The notes beneath the pieces are model-generated. The model was not told where the DNA came from, did not search any database, and saw only the letters and a program-made list of their open reading frames with translations. From contig CASFCH010000063.1 of the NCBI GenBank assembly GCA_949293315.1, positions 1 to 62,401 of the forward strand: DNA of 62,401 nucleotides, in the 5' to 3' direction. The DNA is from an uncultured Oscillospiraceae bacterium (lineage in GTDB: Bacteria; Bacillota; Clostridia; Oscillospirales; Acutalibacteraceae). The translations under genes were made by a program, and so were the position numbers. This document shows positions 15,509-24,019 of this stretch, in pieces (the stretch's first letter is position 1; every line of letters begins with the position of its first letter).

Positions 15509-17683
15509 ATGTTCGAAAAGTTCAGAAAGTTTGAAACAGAGCTTGCCGGCCGCCCCCTCGTCGTGGAGACGGGGAAAATGGCCCAGCTCGCAGGCGGCTC
15601 CTGCCTGATCCGCTACGGGGAGACGGAGGTCATGTGCACCGCCACCATGTCGGCCAAGCCGCGCGAGGGGATCGATTTCTTCCCCCTCTCCGTCGACTAT
15701 GAGGAGAAGCTGTACGCCGCCGGTAAGATCCCGGGATCCTTCCAGCGCCGTGAGGGCCGCCCCAGTGAGAAGGCGATCCTCGCCTCCCGCGTGATCGACC
15801 GCCCCATCCGCCCGCTCTTCCCCAAGGATATGCGCAACGATGTCGGCGTCGTGGCCACGGTCATGTCCGTGGACCCGGACTGCCTGCCGGAGATCACCGC
15901 CATGATCGGCGTCTCCGTGGCCATCTCCATCTCCGATATCCCGTGGAACGGGCCGATCAGCGGCGTCTCCGTCGGGCTGGTGGACGGCGAGTTTGTCATC
16001 AACCCCACGCTGGAGCAGCGGGAGAAGTCCCGTATGGCCGTGACGGTCGCCTCTACGGACAAGAAGGTCGCCATGATCGAGGCCGGCGCCCAGGAGGTCA
16101 CCGAGCAGGAGATGTTCGACGGCATCATGAAGGCGCACGAGGAGAACCAGAAAATCGTTGAATTCATCAAGCAGATCCGTGCCGAAGTGGGCCGCCCGAA
16201 GGTGGACTTCCCGTCCAACGATCCGTCCCATGAGATGTATGAGGATGTGGAGCGCATCGCCATCGACGATGTGCGCAAGGCACTCGATACGGACGACAAG
16301 CGCGTGCGCGATGAGAACCTCCAGCCCATCTATGAGCGCGTGCATGAGCTGCTCGATGAGAAATATCCCGAGGAGACGGGCAAGCTCGACGACTGCCTGT
16401 ACAAGCTGCAGAAGTTTGTCGTCCGCCGCTGGCTGCTCGATGACGGCAAGCGCGTGGACGGGCGCGGCATCAACGAGATGCGCCCGCTCGCTGCGGAGGT
16501 CGGCCTGCTCAGCCGCGTGCACGGCTCCGGCATGTTCACCCGCGGCCAGACCCAGGTGCTCACCGTGACCACCCTCGGCCCGATCAGCGACGCCCAGATG
16601 CTCGACGGGATCGACAACGAGGAGTCCAAGCGCTATATCCACCACTATAACTTCCCATCCTACTCCGTGGGCGAGACGAAGCCCAGCCGCGGCCCCGGCC
16701 GCCGCGAGATCGGCCACGGCGCCCTTGCGGAGCGCGCGCTGGTGCCGGTGATTCCGAGCGTGGAGGAGTTCCCGTATACGCTGCGCCTTGTCTCCGAGGT
16801 GCTCTCCTCCAACGGCTCCACCTCCCAGGCCTCCATCTGCGGCTCCACACTGTCCCTGATGGATGCGGGCGTCCCGATCAAGAAGCCCGTCGCCGGCATC
16901 TCCTGCGGCCTTGTCACGGAGGGCGACCGCTTTATGACAATGGTCGATATCCAGGGCCTGGAGGACTTCTTCGGCGATATGGACTTTAAGGTCGCCGGCA
17001 CCAAGGACGGCATCACCGCCATCCAGATGGACCTGAAGATCGACGGCCTGACGCCGGAGATCATCAAGGAGGCGCTGGAGAAGACCCGCGTCGCCCGCAA
17101 CTATATCATCGATGAGATCATCCTCAAGTGCATTCCGGCGCCGCGTGCGGAGCTCTCCAAGTACGCGCCCAAGATGCTCACCACCAAGATCCCGGTCGAC
17201 AAGATCAGCGAGGTCATCGGCAAGCAGGGCAAGGTTATCCAGAAGATCTGTGCCGAGTGCGACTGTAAGGTGGACGTCGAGGAGGACGGCAGCGTGTTCG
17301 TCTCCGCCATCGATCTGGACAACGCCAAGCGCGCCCTGCTCATGGTCGAGACCATCGCCAAGGATCCGGAGATCGGCTCCATCTTCAAGGGCGTCGTGAC
17401 CCGCATCATGCCGTTCGGCGCGTTCGTGGAGATCGCCCCCGGCAAGGAGGGCCTTGTCCACATCAGCCGCCTCGACATGAAGCGCGTGGAGAAAGTGGAG
17501 GACGTTGTCAACGTGGGCGACGTCGTGATCGTCAAGGTCATGGAGATCGACGATCAGGGCCGCCTGAACCTCTCCCGCCGCGATGCGCTGATGGATGTGG
17601 AGGGCCTCAAGCCCGAGCAGAACAGCGCGCCCGCCCCGCGCAGGAACCGCGGCCACGAGTTTAAAAATCACAACAGGCACTGA
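15509..17683 (+). CDS. pnp: Polyribonucleotide nucleotidyltransferase (PNPase)
   Basis: A 724-residue phosphorolytic 3'-5' exoribonuclease acting in mRNA decay. The first RNase PH domain contains GSFQRREGRPSEKAIL (about 74) and the second FTRGQTQVLTVTTLG (about 344) with the active-site SLMDAGVPIKKPVAGIS region (about 450). They are followed by a KH domain (IGKQGKVIQKI, about 570) and an S1 domain (GVVTRIMPFGAFVEI, about 631). The C terminus is short and basic. The GTGAGGTAG ribosome site and a leader hairpin precede the start. Confidence 0.98.
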   Translation: MFEKFRKFETELAGRPLVVETGKMAQLAGGSCLIRYGETEVMCTATMSAKPREGIDFFPLSVDYEEKLYAAGKIPGSFQRREGRPSEKAILASRVIDRPIRPLFPKDMRNDVGVVATVMSVDPDCLPEITAMIGVSVAISISDIPWNGPISGVSVGLVDGEFVINPTLEQREKSRMAVTVASTDKKVAMIEAGAQEVTEQEMFDGIMKAHEENQKIVEFIKQIRAEVGRPKVDFPSNDPSHEMYEDVERIAIDDVRKALDTDDKRVRDENLQPIYERVHELLDEKYPEETGKLDDCLYKLQKFVVRRWLLDDGKRVDGRGINEMRPLAAEVGLLSRVHGSGMFTRGQTQVLTVTTLGPISDAQMLDGIDNEESKRYIHHYNFPSYSVGETKPSRGPGRREIGHGALAERALVPVIPSVEEFPYTLRLVSEVLSSNGSTSQASICGSTLSLMDAGVPIKKPVAGISCGLVTEGDRFMTMVDIQGLEDFFGDMDFKVAGTKDGITAIQMDLKIDGLTPEIIKEALEKTRVARNYIIDEIILKCIPAPRAELSKYAPKMLTTKIPVDKISEVIGKQGKVIQKICAECDCKVDVEEDGSVFVSAIDLDNAKRALLMVETIAKDPEIGSIFKGVVTRIMPFGAFVEIAPGKEGLVHISRLDMKRVEKVEDVVNVGDVVIVKVMEIDDQGRLNLSRRDALMDVEGLKPEQNSAPAPRRNRGHEFKNHNRH

Positions 17684-17708
17684 TTGGTGCCCTGATGCGG
17701 ACATTCGG

Positions 17709-17740
17709 CGGACTCCCTGAAATTCAGGGAGTCCGTTTTT
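17709..17740 (+). terminator. Rho-independent terminator of pnp
   Basis: A 13-bp stem, CGGACTCCCTGAA (17709-17721) with TTCAGGGAGTCCG (17723-17735), followed by five T residues. This is a textbook intrinsic terminator. Confidence 0.9.
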
Positions 17741-18156
17741 ATGCAGGGCCTTCTCACGGCGAAGAATTTTCCGTGGGAGGGCGAATGTACTTTCCCCAGA
17801 GGGAGTCTGACCTGCTGTCCCCCCTTTTTTTGCCTGATCCGCCTGGGGCCTGCTCCCGCTTTCGTTATTTTTTGTACGCAGACATGCGTTTTCACGCCTC
17901 CGGACGGGCGACTGTTGGCGGTCTGGACAGTGCATAGGCAGATCAAAGCCCGCGGAATAAGGGCAGTTGCCATGTGATATGGGGCGGGAGTTGTTATAGT
18001 GCGGTAGAATCGGCTATAAGCGAACAGATCGCCGGAGAGGTCTTTTCTGCGCTCCCGGCGCATTATGCAGGGAACATATTCCGGACATGATGATGGGTGC
18101 GCTTCCGCTTGGGATCATAAATGGGATTGACAGCGTCCGGATTGCGGAAAATGCTT
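17741..18156. other. Intergenic stretch without a supported gene
   Basis: Several open frames of 60-130 codons cross this region on both strands, but none has a good ribosome site or a recognisable protein. It has a C-rich/T-rich patch near 17815-17830. The base composition is that of the chromosome. Confidence 0.5.
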
Positions 18157-18876
18157 TTAGCTCAGCCCACACAGGCAGGTGTACACGGGGGAGAGGCGGC
18201 TGCACAGGTAGTCGGAAAAATCGGGCGCCGCTGCTGCATGTGTATTCGCAGTAAGGCAGCGCGGGATATACAGGATCGGATCCGCCCACTCGCCATTGAT
18301 CAGATGCGCCACATTCCCGCGGTGACGCCTTGCGGCGGCCTGTGCGGCGGCGGCCTCCGGCTCTGCGTGGGGGGCGCACGTCTTGTCTGCGCGGCGGAAG
18401 GAGCCGTGCAGGTGGATCAGAAAATAGTCCGGGGTAAACTGGGCGCGTGCGGAAACGGCGGTGAAGCCCTCGGCCAGCAGCTTGCGCACCAGAAATCCCG
18501 CGCCCTTCAGCAGCAATTCCTGTGCGCACACAAGCGTCTGGCCGTCTCCGCCGCACCGGAAGCTCACGCGCCGCCCGCAGGTGCCTGCCGCGATGTCAAA
18601 CGCGTCGAAGAACTCCCCGAGGGCGTACTCGATATCCACAGGCGCCAGCGGAAGCTCTGTGTGGGCAAAGGCGGACGCCATCTCCATCTCCAGCATTTTT
18701 TTGCGGCAGAGTTCCTCTGCCGCGGAAAGCTCCCGCTGCGCTTCGGCGCCCTGCCGCATCCGATTGCGGATATAGCAGTAAATCTCCTGAATATCGCCGC
18801 GCAGCGCGGCGTTTTCCTCGGGGCGGACGGGCGCTGCCTCGATTTTTTTGCACATTCTGGAAAGAAACGGTTCCAC
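18157..18876 (-). CDS. Histidine-kinase-like protein lacking clear catalytic motifs
   Basis: A predicted 239-residue soluble protein. Residues 35-75 form a charged helix (EELCRKKMLEMEMASAF). Residues about 80-160 resemble the start of a HATPase_c domain (DIEYALGEFFDAFDI, then a beta strand and an LLKGAGFLVRKLLAEGF helix followed by a VSARAQFTPDYFLIHL strand pair), but no phosphoacceptor His box and no G boxes are visible. The start is placed at GTG 18876 because GGGAGG lies seven bases upstream. A long in-frame extension to 19221 would run into the next gene. The function is not known; a pseudokinase or scaffold is one option. Confidence 0.5.
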   Translation of the reverse strand: MEPFLSRMCKKIEAAPVRPEENAALRGDIQEIYCYIRNRMRQGAEAQRELSAAEELCRKKMLEMEMASAFAHTELPLAPVDIEYALGEFFDAFDIAAGTCGRRVSFRCGGDGQTLVCAQELLLKGAGFLVRKLLAEGFTAVSARAQFTPDYFLIHLHGSFRRADKTCAPHAEPEAAAAQAAARRHRGNVAHLINGEWADPILYIPRCLTANTHAAAAPDFSDYLCSRLSPVYTCLCGLS

Positions 18877-19004
18877 AAAGTCGCCTCCCATCAATCTGCC
18901 GTTTAGTATGCCCGGCATGAGCGGAAAACGATCGTGTGATCCCGATTGCCAAAAACTTTCAGTACGGGATAAGGCGAGCCCGATCCATAAAAAAATGACA
19001 GATG

Positions 19005-19041
19005 AAAAGCCCGGACAGCGGGGATTATCGGCTGTCCGGGC
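19005..19041 (-). terminator. Terminator downstream of the YjdF-like gene
   Basis: Minus-strand stem GCCCGGACAG (19032-19041 complement) with CTGTCCGGGC (19009-19018), followed by TTTT and a further T-rich stretch. It separates the membrane protein gene at 19064 from the kinase-like gene. Confidence 0.75.
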
Positions 19042-19063
19042 CGCACGCATGATGGCAGCGGGA

Positions 19064-19744
19064 TTATCGGCGATCTTGCCCGGCGCTGTCGCGGGCGGCG
19101 GCCTCCGGCTGATGTTCCGGAAGTTGATCCCGATGGGGTTTGAGATGGAAAAAGGAGCAGATAAACGCCCAGATGCTGCTGCGGTATTTGTACAGGCAGA
19201 CGGACGAAAAGCACGTTGCACCTAAAAATCCGGCCACAATATCGCCCATGGTGTCCGTGTTCCCGTGCTGTACGGCCATGTCGGAGACGCAGTCCACCGT
19301 GAATTCTATGATCTCCCAAAAGCCCGCGCAGGCGCAGGAGAAGAAAAAGCTCCCTAAGATGATCAGCAGCGGCGTCTGCGGCAGCTGATAGTGATGAAAG
19401 AGCCACTTGGCCGCATAGTAGCCCACAAAGCCCAGAATGATGCCGCTCAGGAAGTGGACGACGCGGTCATATCCCGGAAGAAGATCGTAAAGCCGCAGTA
19501 CGGATCCCGCCGCCGCGGCGATTACAAACAGGTTGGCGGACAGAAAGATCCCCGTGGGGAAGCGGAGCAGAAAAATGCCGATTGCGATCAGCGCCAGCTC
19601 CATCCCGATCTTGTCAAAGAGGCCCACGCCGGACGGCGCAAGGAGGGAGAAAATCAGGATCAGCAGGGAGGCTGTCAAAAAGATCCCCAGCTTTACGTGC
19701 TGTTCATATTTGCTCAATTTTGGTCGGCCGCGCAGGAATTTCAT
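19064..19744 (-). CDS. YjdF/DUF2238-like membrane protein
   Basis: A 226-residue polytopic protein with about six membrane segments. The conserved polar residues of the family are visible: DRVVHFLSG (about 92-100), FWEIIEFTVD (about 142-151) and the HGNTDTMGDIVAGFLGA run (about 160-176), all near membrane boundaries. The biochemical role of this family is unknown. It is followed by a terminator and appears to be a single-gene unit. The C terminus after residue 200 is hydrophilic. Confidence 0.7.
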   Translation of the reverse strand: MKFLRGRPKLSKYEQHVKLGIFLTASLLILIFSLLAPSGVGLFDKIGMELALIAIGIFLLRFPTGIFLSANLFVIAAAAGSVLRLYDLLPGYDRVVHFLSGIILGFVGYYAAKWLFHHYQLPQTPLLIILGSFFFSCACAGFWEIIEFTVDCVSDMAVQHGNTDTMGDIVAGFLGATCFSSVCLYKYRSSIWAFICSFFHLKPHRDQLPEHQPEAAARDSAGQDRR

Positions 19745-19983
19745 GGTTTCAGTCCCCTTTTGCGCATATTTTTATGCCTATCGGTCAGCCCGCATTTTGC
19801 CTGTATGCGGTCTGCTTTATTTAATATTTTATTCCTTTTTCAGACATTTTGCCATGCTTTTCGCGGAAAATTCAACAAAAATTCGTTTTCTGTTGACATT
19901 GTTTAGAATGTTTTAAGAATTTTATACCTGAGCGGGAATCCACGCCCGATCAGGCGAGCTCTCCGGCGAATTGGGCCATCTTG

Positions 19984-19992
19984 TGCTATAAT
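19984..19992 (+). promoter_or_regulatory. Extended -10 promoter candidate
   Basis: TGC-TATAAT at 19984-19992, about 77 bases upstream of the MFS gene, without a recognisable -35 box. The 19745-20068 gap otherwise holds AT-rich sequence, including a TTGACA with no matching -10 at 17 bp. No gene is seen there. Confidence 0.4.
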
Positions 19993-20068
19993 CTGGCGCA
20001 ATTTTACAATTACGGGCGCAAAAATTATGGTATGATTTTGTCTGCTACGGATCACACGGGAGGAAATT

Positions 20069-21259
20069 ATGAAGAGGAATTTTAAAACGACCATGATCGC
20101 ATGCTTTGCCGGCTACGTAGTGCAGGCGATCGTCAATAATTTTGTGCCGCTGCTGTTTGTCACATTGCAGGGGACGTATGATATTCCGCTAAATAAAATT
20201 ACCATGCTTGTGACGATCAATTTCGGGGTGCAGCTGCTGGTCGATCTGGCGTCCGTCCTGTTTGTGGACCGGATCGGGTACAGGGCAGCCGCTGTGCTGG
20301 CGCACGGGTGCTCCGCCGCGGGGCTGATCCTGCTGACGGTACTGCCGGACCTGCTGCCCGACGCCTTTACGGGCATTTTGATCGCCGTGATCATCTACGC
20401 AATCGGCGGCGGACTGATCGAGGTGCTCATCAGCCCGATCATGGAGAGCTGCCCCACGGATAACAAGGAGGCCTCCATGAGCCTGCTGCACTCCTTTTAC
20501 TGCTGGGGCCACGTGGGGGTTGTGTTGATTTCCACCGCGTTTTTTGCTCTGGCCGGGATTGAAAACTGGCGAATTCTCTCCTGCGTGTGGGCAGTGATCC
20601 CCGTGGCCAATGGTGTTGCATTCCTCTGGGTGCCCATGGCCCCGCTGATTGCGGAGGGGGAAAGAGGAATGCCGGTCCGAGAGCTGTTCCGAAACAAGAC
20701 GTTCTGGTTCCTGATGCTGATGATGATCTGCGCGGGCGCGAGCGAGCAGTCGGTGAGCCAGTGGGCCTCCACCTTTGCCGAGAACGGACTGGGTGTGAGC
20801 AAGGCCGTGGGCGATTTGGCGGGCCCGATGGCCTTTGCCGTCCTGATGGGCAGCGCGCGGGCGTTCTACGGCAAATTCGGCGAGAAGATCAACCTCGACC
20901 GCTTTATGGTGGGGAGCGGGATCCTGTGTGTGTGCGCCTATCTGCTCGTCAGCCTGGCGCCGTCCTCGGTCCTCAGCCTGATCGGATGTGCGCTGTGCGG
21001 CCTGTCCGTCGGCATCATGTGGCCCGGTACGTTCAGCAAGGCCGCCGCATCCATGCGCACCGGCGGCACGGCCATGTTCGCCCTGCTCGCACTGGGCGGG
21101 GATCTGGGCTGTTCGAGCGGCCCGACGCTCGTGGGGCTCGTGTCCAGCGCAGCGGGGAATAATCTCAAAATCGGCGTCCTCGCCGCCATCGTGTTCCCAG
21201 TCGTCCCCGTGATCGGCATGATCGTGCAGGGGCGGATGCGGAAAAGGAACATGGCATAA
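20069..21259 (+). CDS. MFS transporter (fucose-permease-like)
   Basis: A 396-residue carrier with about twelve membrane segments. The layout and the segment GGLIEVLISPIMES with SLLHSFYCWGHVG (about 112-150) resemble FucP-like and related MFS sugar or metabolite carriers. A GGGAGG site precedes the ATG by six bases. It stands alone, with a promoter candidate upstream, and no metabolic gene nearby hints at the substrate. Confidence 0.75.
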   Translation: MKRNFKTTMIACFAGYVVQAIVNNFVPLLFVTLQGTYDIPLNKITMLVTINFGVQLLVDLASVLFVDRIGYRAAAVLAHGCSAAGLILLTVLPDLLPDAFTGILIAVIIYAIGGGLIEVLISPIMESCPTDNKEASMSLLHSFYCWGHVGVVLISTAFFALAGIENWRILSCVWAVIPVANGVAFLWVPMAPLIAEGERGMPVRELFRNKTFWFLMLMMICAGASEQSVSQWASTFAENGLGVSKAVGDLAGPMAFAVLMGSARAFYGKFGEKINLDRFMVGSGILCVCAYLLVSLAPSSVLSLIGCALCGLSVGIMWPGTFSKAAASMRTGGTAMFALLALGGDLGCSSGPTLVGLVSSAAGNNLKIGVLAAIVFPVVPVIGMIVQGRMRKRNMA

Positions 21260-21355
21260 ACGGCTGTTAGATTTCTCTCCTCTGTATTCGTTATTGCTAA
21301 TATAAAAATTATTGATTGATCCCGGATATTTGTGCAAAATCCCCCCCGCATCCCA

Positions 21356-21383
21356 TTGAAAAATAGCAGCCGTGTGCTATAAT
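21356..21383 (+). promoter_or_regulatory. Promoter of the DUF1648 gene
   Basis: -35 TTGAAA (21356-21361), a 16-bp spacer and -10 TATAAT (21378-21383) with an extended TGC. It lies 65 bp before the coding start. Confidence 0.75.
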
Positions 21384-21447
21384 TAGGGTGGAATCAGCGG
21401 CGGATGAGCGCTGAACCCATTCCGCCGTGTCAAAGGAGGGCTTTGTC

Positions 21448-21810
21448 ATGAAAAATCAGAGATTATCGGTTTTGCCTTGGAGAAGACTGCCCTACGCGAT
21501 TACGATTTTCAGCTTTCTGCTGGCGGTTGGCGTCCTGGTCGCCTTTTTGTGTATCGCGCCGAATTTGCCCGAGACCGTTCCGGTCCATTGGTCGGAGCTG
21601 GGCGGTTTTGATAAGTGGGGAACGAAGGCCGAGCTCTATCCGCTGGCGTTGATCCCGATGGGGTTCGGTGTGATCGCGCTGCCGTGCTCGATCGCCGCAG
21701 TCCGCAGGGAACTGAACGGGGCCGCCTATTTTATCAATGGCATTTCGCTGTTTGTGACATGCCTGATGGCGCTCGTGCTCGCCTTTATGGTGAATGCGGC
21801 GGGTGTTTGA
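21448..21810 (+). CDS. DUF1648 domain membrane protein
   Basis: A 120-residue protein with three predicted membrane segments (about 15-38, 63-82 and 93-117). The short periplasm-facing motif LPETVPVHWSELGGFDKWGTK (in two pieces, residues 43-52 and 53-63) is the DUF1648 signature also found at the N terminus of SdpI-type immunity proteins. The start at 21448 follows AAAGGAGGGC; an in-frame GTG at 21427 lies upstream of that ribosome site and is not used. The function is unknown; the family is linked to membrane stress and immunity. Confidence 0.7.
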   Translation: MKNQRLSVLPWRRLPYAITIFSFLLAVGVLVAFLCIAPNLPETVPVHWSELGGFDKWGTKAELYPLALIPMGFGVIALPCSIAAVRRELNGAAYFINGISLFVTCLMALVLAFMVNAAGV

Positions 21811-21855
21811 GAAAGACCTTTTTATTGGAATGCCGAATTTTTATATCACAATGAA

Positions 21856-21888
21856 CGGCGGGAGAGTTCATACAGAACTCTCCCGCCG
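21856..21888. terminator. Bidirectional terminator
   Basis: Fourteen-base stem CGGCGGGAGAGTTC (21856-21869) with GAACTCTCCCGCCG (21875-21888), then GCTGTTTTG. It sits between convergent genes. Confidence 0.8.
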
Positions 21889-21915
21889 GCTGTTTTGTCG
21901 CATTTAGGATATGCG

Positions 21916-22419
21916 CTATTTTTTCATATACGCCTTTTCGATCTCTGCGATATAGGCGCGGTGATAGTCTTTGGCCGGGTACCAGCGCGCGTCGATGGAC
22001 TTGTCGGTGAACATGTCGGGCGTGATGTCAAACTCGGCCATCTTCCGGCAGATCACAAAGGAGTGCGCCTGCTCGATGTACGGCACGCCGTCGATGAATC
22101 CGGCGGTCAGCCCCGTCTCGGCGGATTTATCGATATCGCGGCCGGATTTTGCGCCGCAGACGCCCAGCTCTTTTTTGAATCCGCCGTCAAAGTTTGAAAT
22201 CGTGAAGCGTGCGTTCGCGTCCACAAATTCCTTGGTATACCGCTGCGGGCGGATGAACACAAACGCGGCGTCCTTGCCCCACATCTCGCCCATGGCGCCC
22301 CAGCTGACGGTCATGGTGTTCCACTTTTCCGGCGTTCCGGCGGTGACGAGCGCCCAGTCGTCGGCGATATATTCAAACACATTCTTGAGCGCTCGTGCGT
22401 TGACTTCCCTGAATTCCAT
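21916..22419 (-). CDS. Flavin reductase-like (FMN-binding split barrel) protein
   Basis: A 167-residue flavoprotein of the flavin reductase-like domain family. Features include the opening VNARALKNVFEYI, WNTMTVSWGAMGEMW (about 33-47) and FIRPQRYTKEFVD with the FTISNF segment (about 55-76), typical of the FMN-binding fold in anaerobes. A TTGGAGG ribosome site precedes the ATG. Members of this group reduce flavins or unknown small substrates; the partner here is not evident. Confidence 0.82.
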   Translation of the reverse strand: MEFREVNARALKNVFEYIADDWALVTAGTPEKWNTMTVSWGAMGEMWGKDAAFVFIRPQRYTKEFVDANARFTISNFDGGFKKELGVCGAKSGRDIDKSAETGLTAGFIDGVPYIEQAHSFVICRKMAEFDITPDMFTDKSIDARWYPAKDYHRAYIAEIEKAYMKK

Positions 22420-22623
22420 AAAAAAACCTCCAAAATTCGTTTACTTTATGCATTTATACACCCATTATACGCCCGAAGCGTGGAAGTTAAAAGCATTTTT
22501 TTCTTTTTTGGCATTCAAAAGGGAAATTTTTATGTGGATTCGCGTGGGAAAGTCAATGGTTTTGTTCAGAAAAAATTCCGTACACGGGCAGATTCCTGTG
22601 GAAGATGACAAAAATACATAAAA

Positions 22624-22641
22624 AGTGAATATTTGTGCATA
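22624..22641. promoter_or_regulatory. ARG-box-like operator
   Basis: The 18-bp AGTGAATATTTGTGCATA matches the ArgR/AhrC box WNTGAATWWWWATTCANW with two mismatches in the right half. It lies six bases upstream of the -35 box of argG. An arginine-responsive ArgR-type repressor is a likely ligand; no argR gene is in the window. Confidence 0.5.
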
Positions 22642-22647
22642 AAACGC

Positions 22648-22675
22648 TTGATTTTTCGCATAAACGGCGTATAAT
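22648..22675 (+). promoter_or_regulatory. Promoter of the arginine cluster
   Basis: -35 TTGATT (22648-22653), a 16-bp spacer and -10 TATAAT (22670-22675), 39 bases before the argG start. It is the only strong promoter seen for the seven arg genes. Confidence 0.8.
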
Positions 22676-22714
22676 GATGAATAAACCGACAACGATTCAA
22701 AGGAGATGTCCGAT

Positions 22715-23938
22715 ATGAAAGAGATCAAAAAAGTACTGCTGGCCTACTCCGGCGGCCTGGATACGTCCATCATCATCCCGTGGCTCAAGGAGAACTACAA
22801 CAACTGCGAGGTCATCGCGGTCTCGGCCGACGTGGGCCAGGGCACAGAACTCGACGGACTGGAGGAGAAGGCGAAAAAGACCGGCGCCTCCAAGCTGTAC
22901 GTCCTCGATCTGAAAAAGGAATTTGTGGAGGATTACATCTTCCCCACCATGCAGGCCGGCGCCGTGTATGAGGGCGACTATCTGCTGGGCACCTCCTTTG
23001 CCCGCCCGCTGATCGGCAAAAAGCTGGTGGAGATCGCCAAGAAGGAGAATGTGGATGCCATCTGCCACGGCTGCACCGGCAAGGGCAACGATCAGGTTCG
23101 GTTTGAATTGGCCATCAAGGCGTTTGCCCCGAATATGCCGATCATCGCCCCGTGGCGGATCTGGAACATCAAATCCCGCGAGGAGGAGATCGAGTACGCC
23201 GAGGCGCACAACATCCCGCTGAAGATCAACCGGGAGACCAACTACTCCAAGGATAAAAACCTGTGGCACCTCTCCCATGAGGGGCTTGATCTGGAGGATC
23301 CGGCCAACGAACCGCAGTACAACAAGCCCGGATTTTTGGAGATGGGCGTCTCCCCGGAGCAGGCGCCCGACAAGCCCACCTATGTGACTATCCACTTTGA
23401 AAAAGGTGTGCCCACCATGCTTGACGGCGAGGCCGTCGGCGCGGTAGAATTGATTGAGAAGCTCAACAAGCTCGGCGGCGAGAACGGCATCGGCCTGGCC
23501 GATATCGTGGAGAACCGGCTCGTCGGCATGAAGAGCCGCGGCGTCTATGAGACCCCCGGCGGCACCATCCTCTACCGGGCCCATCAGGTGCTTGAGACGC
23601 TGACCCTCGACAAGGACACCCAGCACTACAAGGAGCTCGTCGCGCAGAAGTTTGCGGAGCTCGTCTATGACGGCAAGTGGTTCACCCCGCTGCGCGAGGC
23701 GCTCTCCGCCTTCGTCACCGAGACGCAGAAGACCTGCACCGGCGATGTCAAGCTCAAGCTCTACAAGGGCAATATCATCAACGCCGGCACCACCTCCCCG
23801 AACTCCCTGTACAGCGAGGAGTTTGCGACCTTTGACGAGGACGACGTGTACGATCAGAAGGATTCCGCAGGCTTTATCAACCTGTTCGGCCTGCCGATCA
23901 AGGTCAAGGCGCTCATCGAGGAGAAAAAGGGCAAATAA
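22715..23938 (+). CDS. argG: Argininosuccinate synthase
   Basis: A 407-residue cytoplasmic enzyme joining citrulline and aspartate with ATP to argininosuccinate. The N-type ATP pyrophosphatase P-loop is AYSGGLDTS (about 9-17). [14 protein letters not shown] (about 113) and the citrulline/aspartate-binding segments follow in normal order. The start at 22715 is chosen because AAAGGAG lies nine bases before it; the ATG at 22706 overlaps that site. It leads the arg cluster. Confidence 0.97.
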   Translation: MKEIKKVLLAYSGGLDTSIIIPWLKENYNNCEVIAVSADVGQGTELDGLEEKAKKTGASKLYVLDLKKEFVEDYIFPTMQAGAVYEGDYLLGTSFARPLIGKKLVEIAKKENVDAICHGCTGKGNDQVRFELAIKAFAPNMPIIAPWRIWNIKSREEEIEYAEAHNIPLKINRETNYSKDKNLWHLSHEGLDLEDPANEPQYNKPGFLEMGVSPEQAPDKPTYVTIHFEKGVPTMLDGEAVGAVELIEKLNKLGGENGIGLADIVENRLVGMKSRGVYETPGGTILYRAHQVLETLTLDKDTQHYKELVAQKFAELVYDGKWFTPLREALSAFVTETQKTCTGDVKLKLYKGNIINAGTTSPNSLYSEEFATFDEDDVYDQKDSAGFINLFGLPIKVKALIEEKKGK

Positions 23939-23959
23939 TCAAAAGCCGTATATCCATCC

Positions 23960-23994
23960 GGGGAAGTACCGCGGCAAACGGTGCTTCCCCTTTC
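23960..23994 (+). terminator. Intercistronic hairpin between argG and argH
   Basis: Twelve-base stem GGGGAAGTACCG (23960-23971) with CGGTGCTTCCCC (23979-23990), then TTT. It may attenuate or stabilise the transcript between the first two arg genes. Confidence 0.5.
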
Positions 23995-24019
23995 AGGCTT
24001 TTATCACGGAGGAGACATC

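Noticed and set aside
15338-17935. Very long open frame on the minus strand opposite pnp
   Set aside because: It is a GC-rich shadow of pnp with no ribosome site and no family features; PNPase on the plus strand explains the sequence fully.
18877-19221. N-terminal extension of the kinase-like gene to 19221
   Set aside because: It would read through the terminator and overlap the upstream membrane protein gene. GGGAGG with GTG 18876 is a better start.
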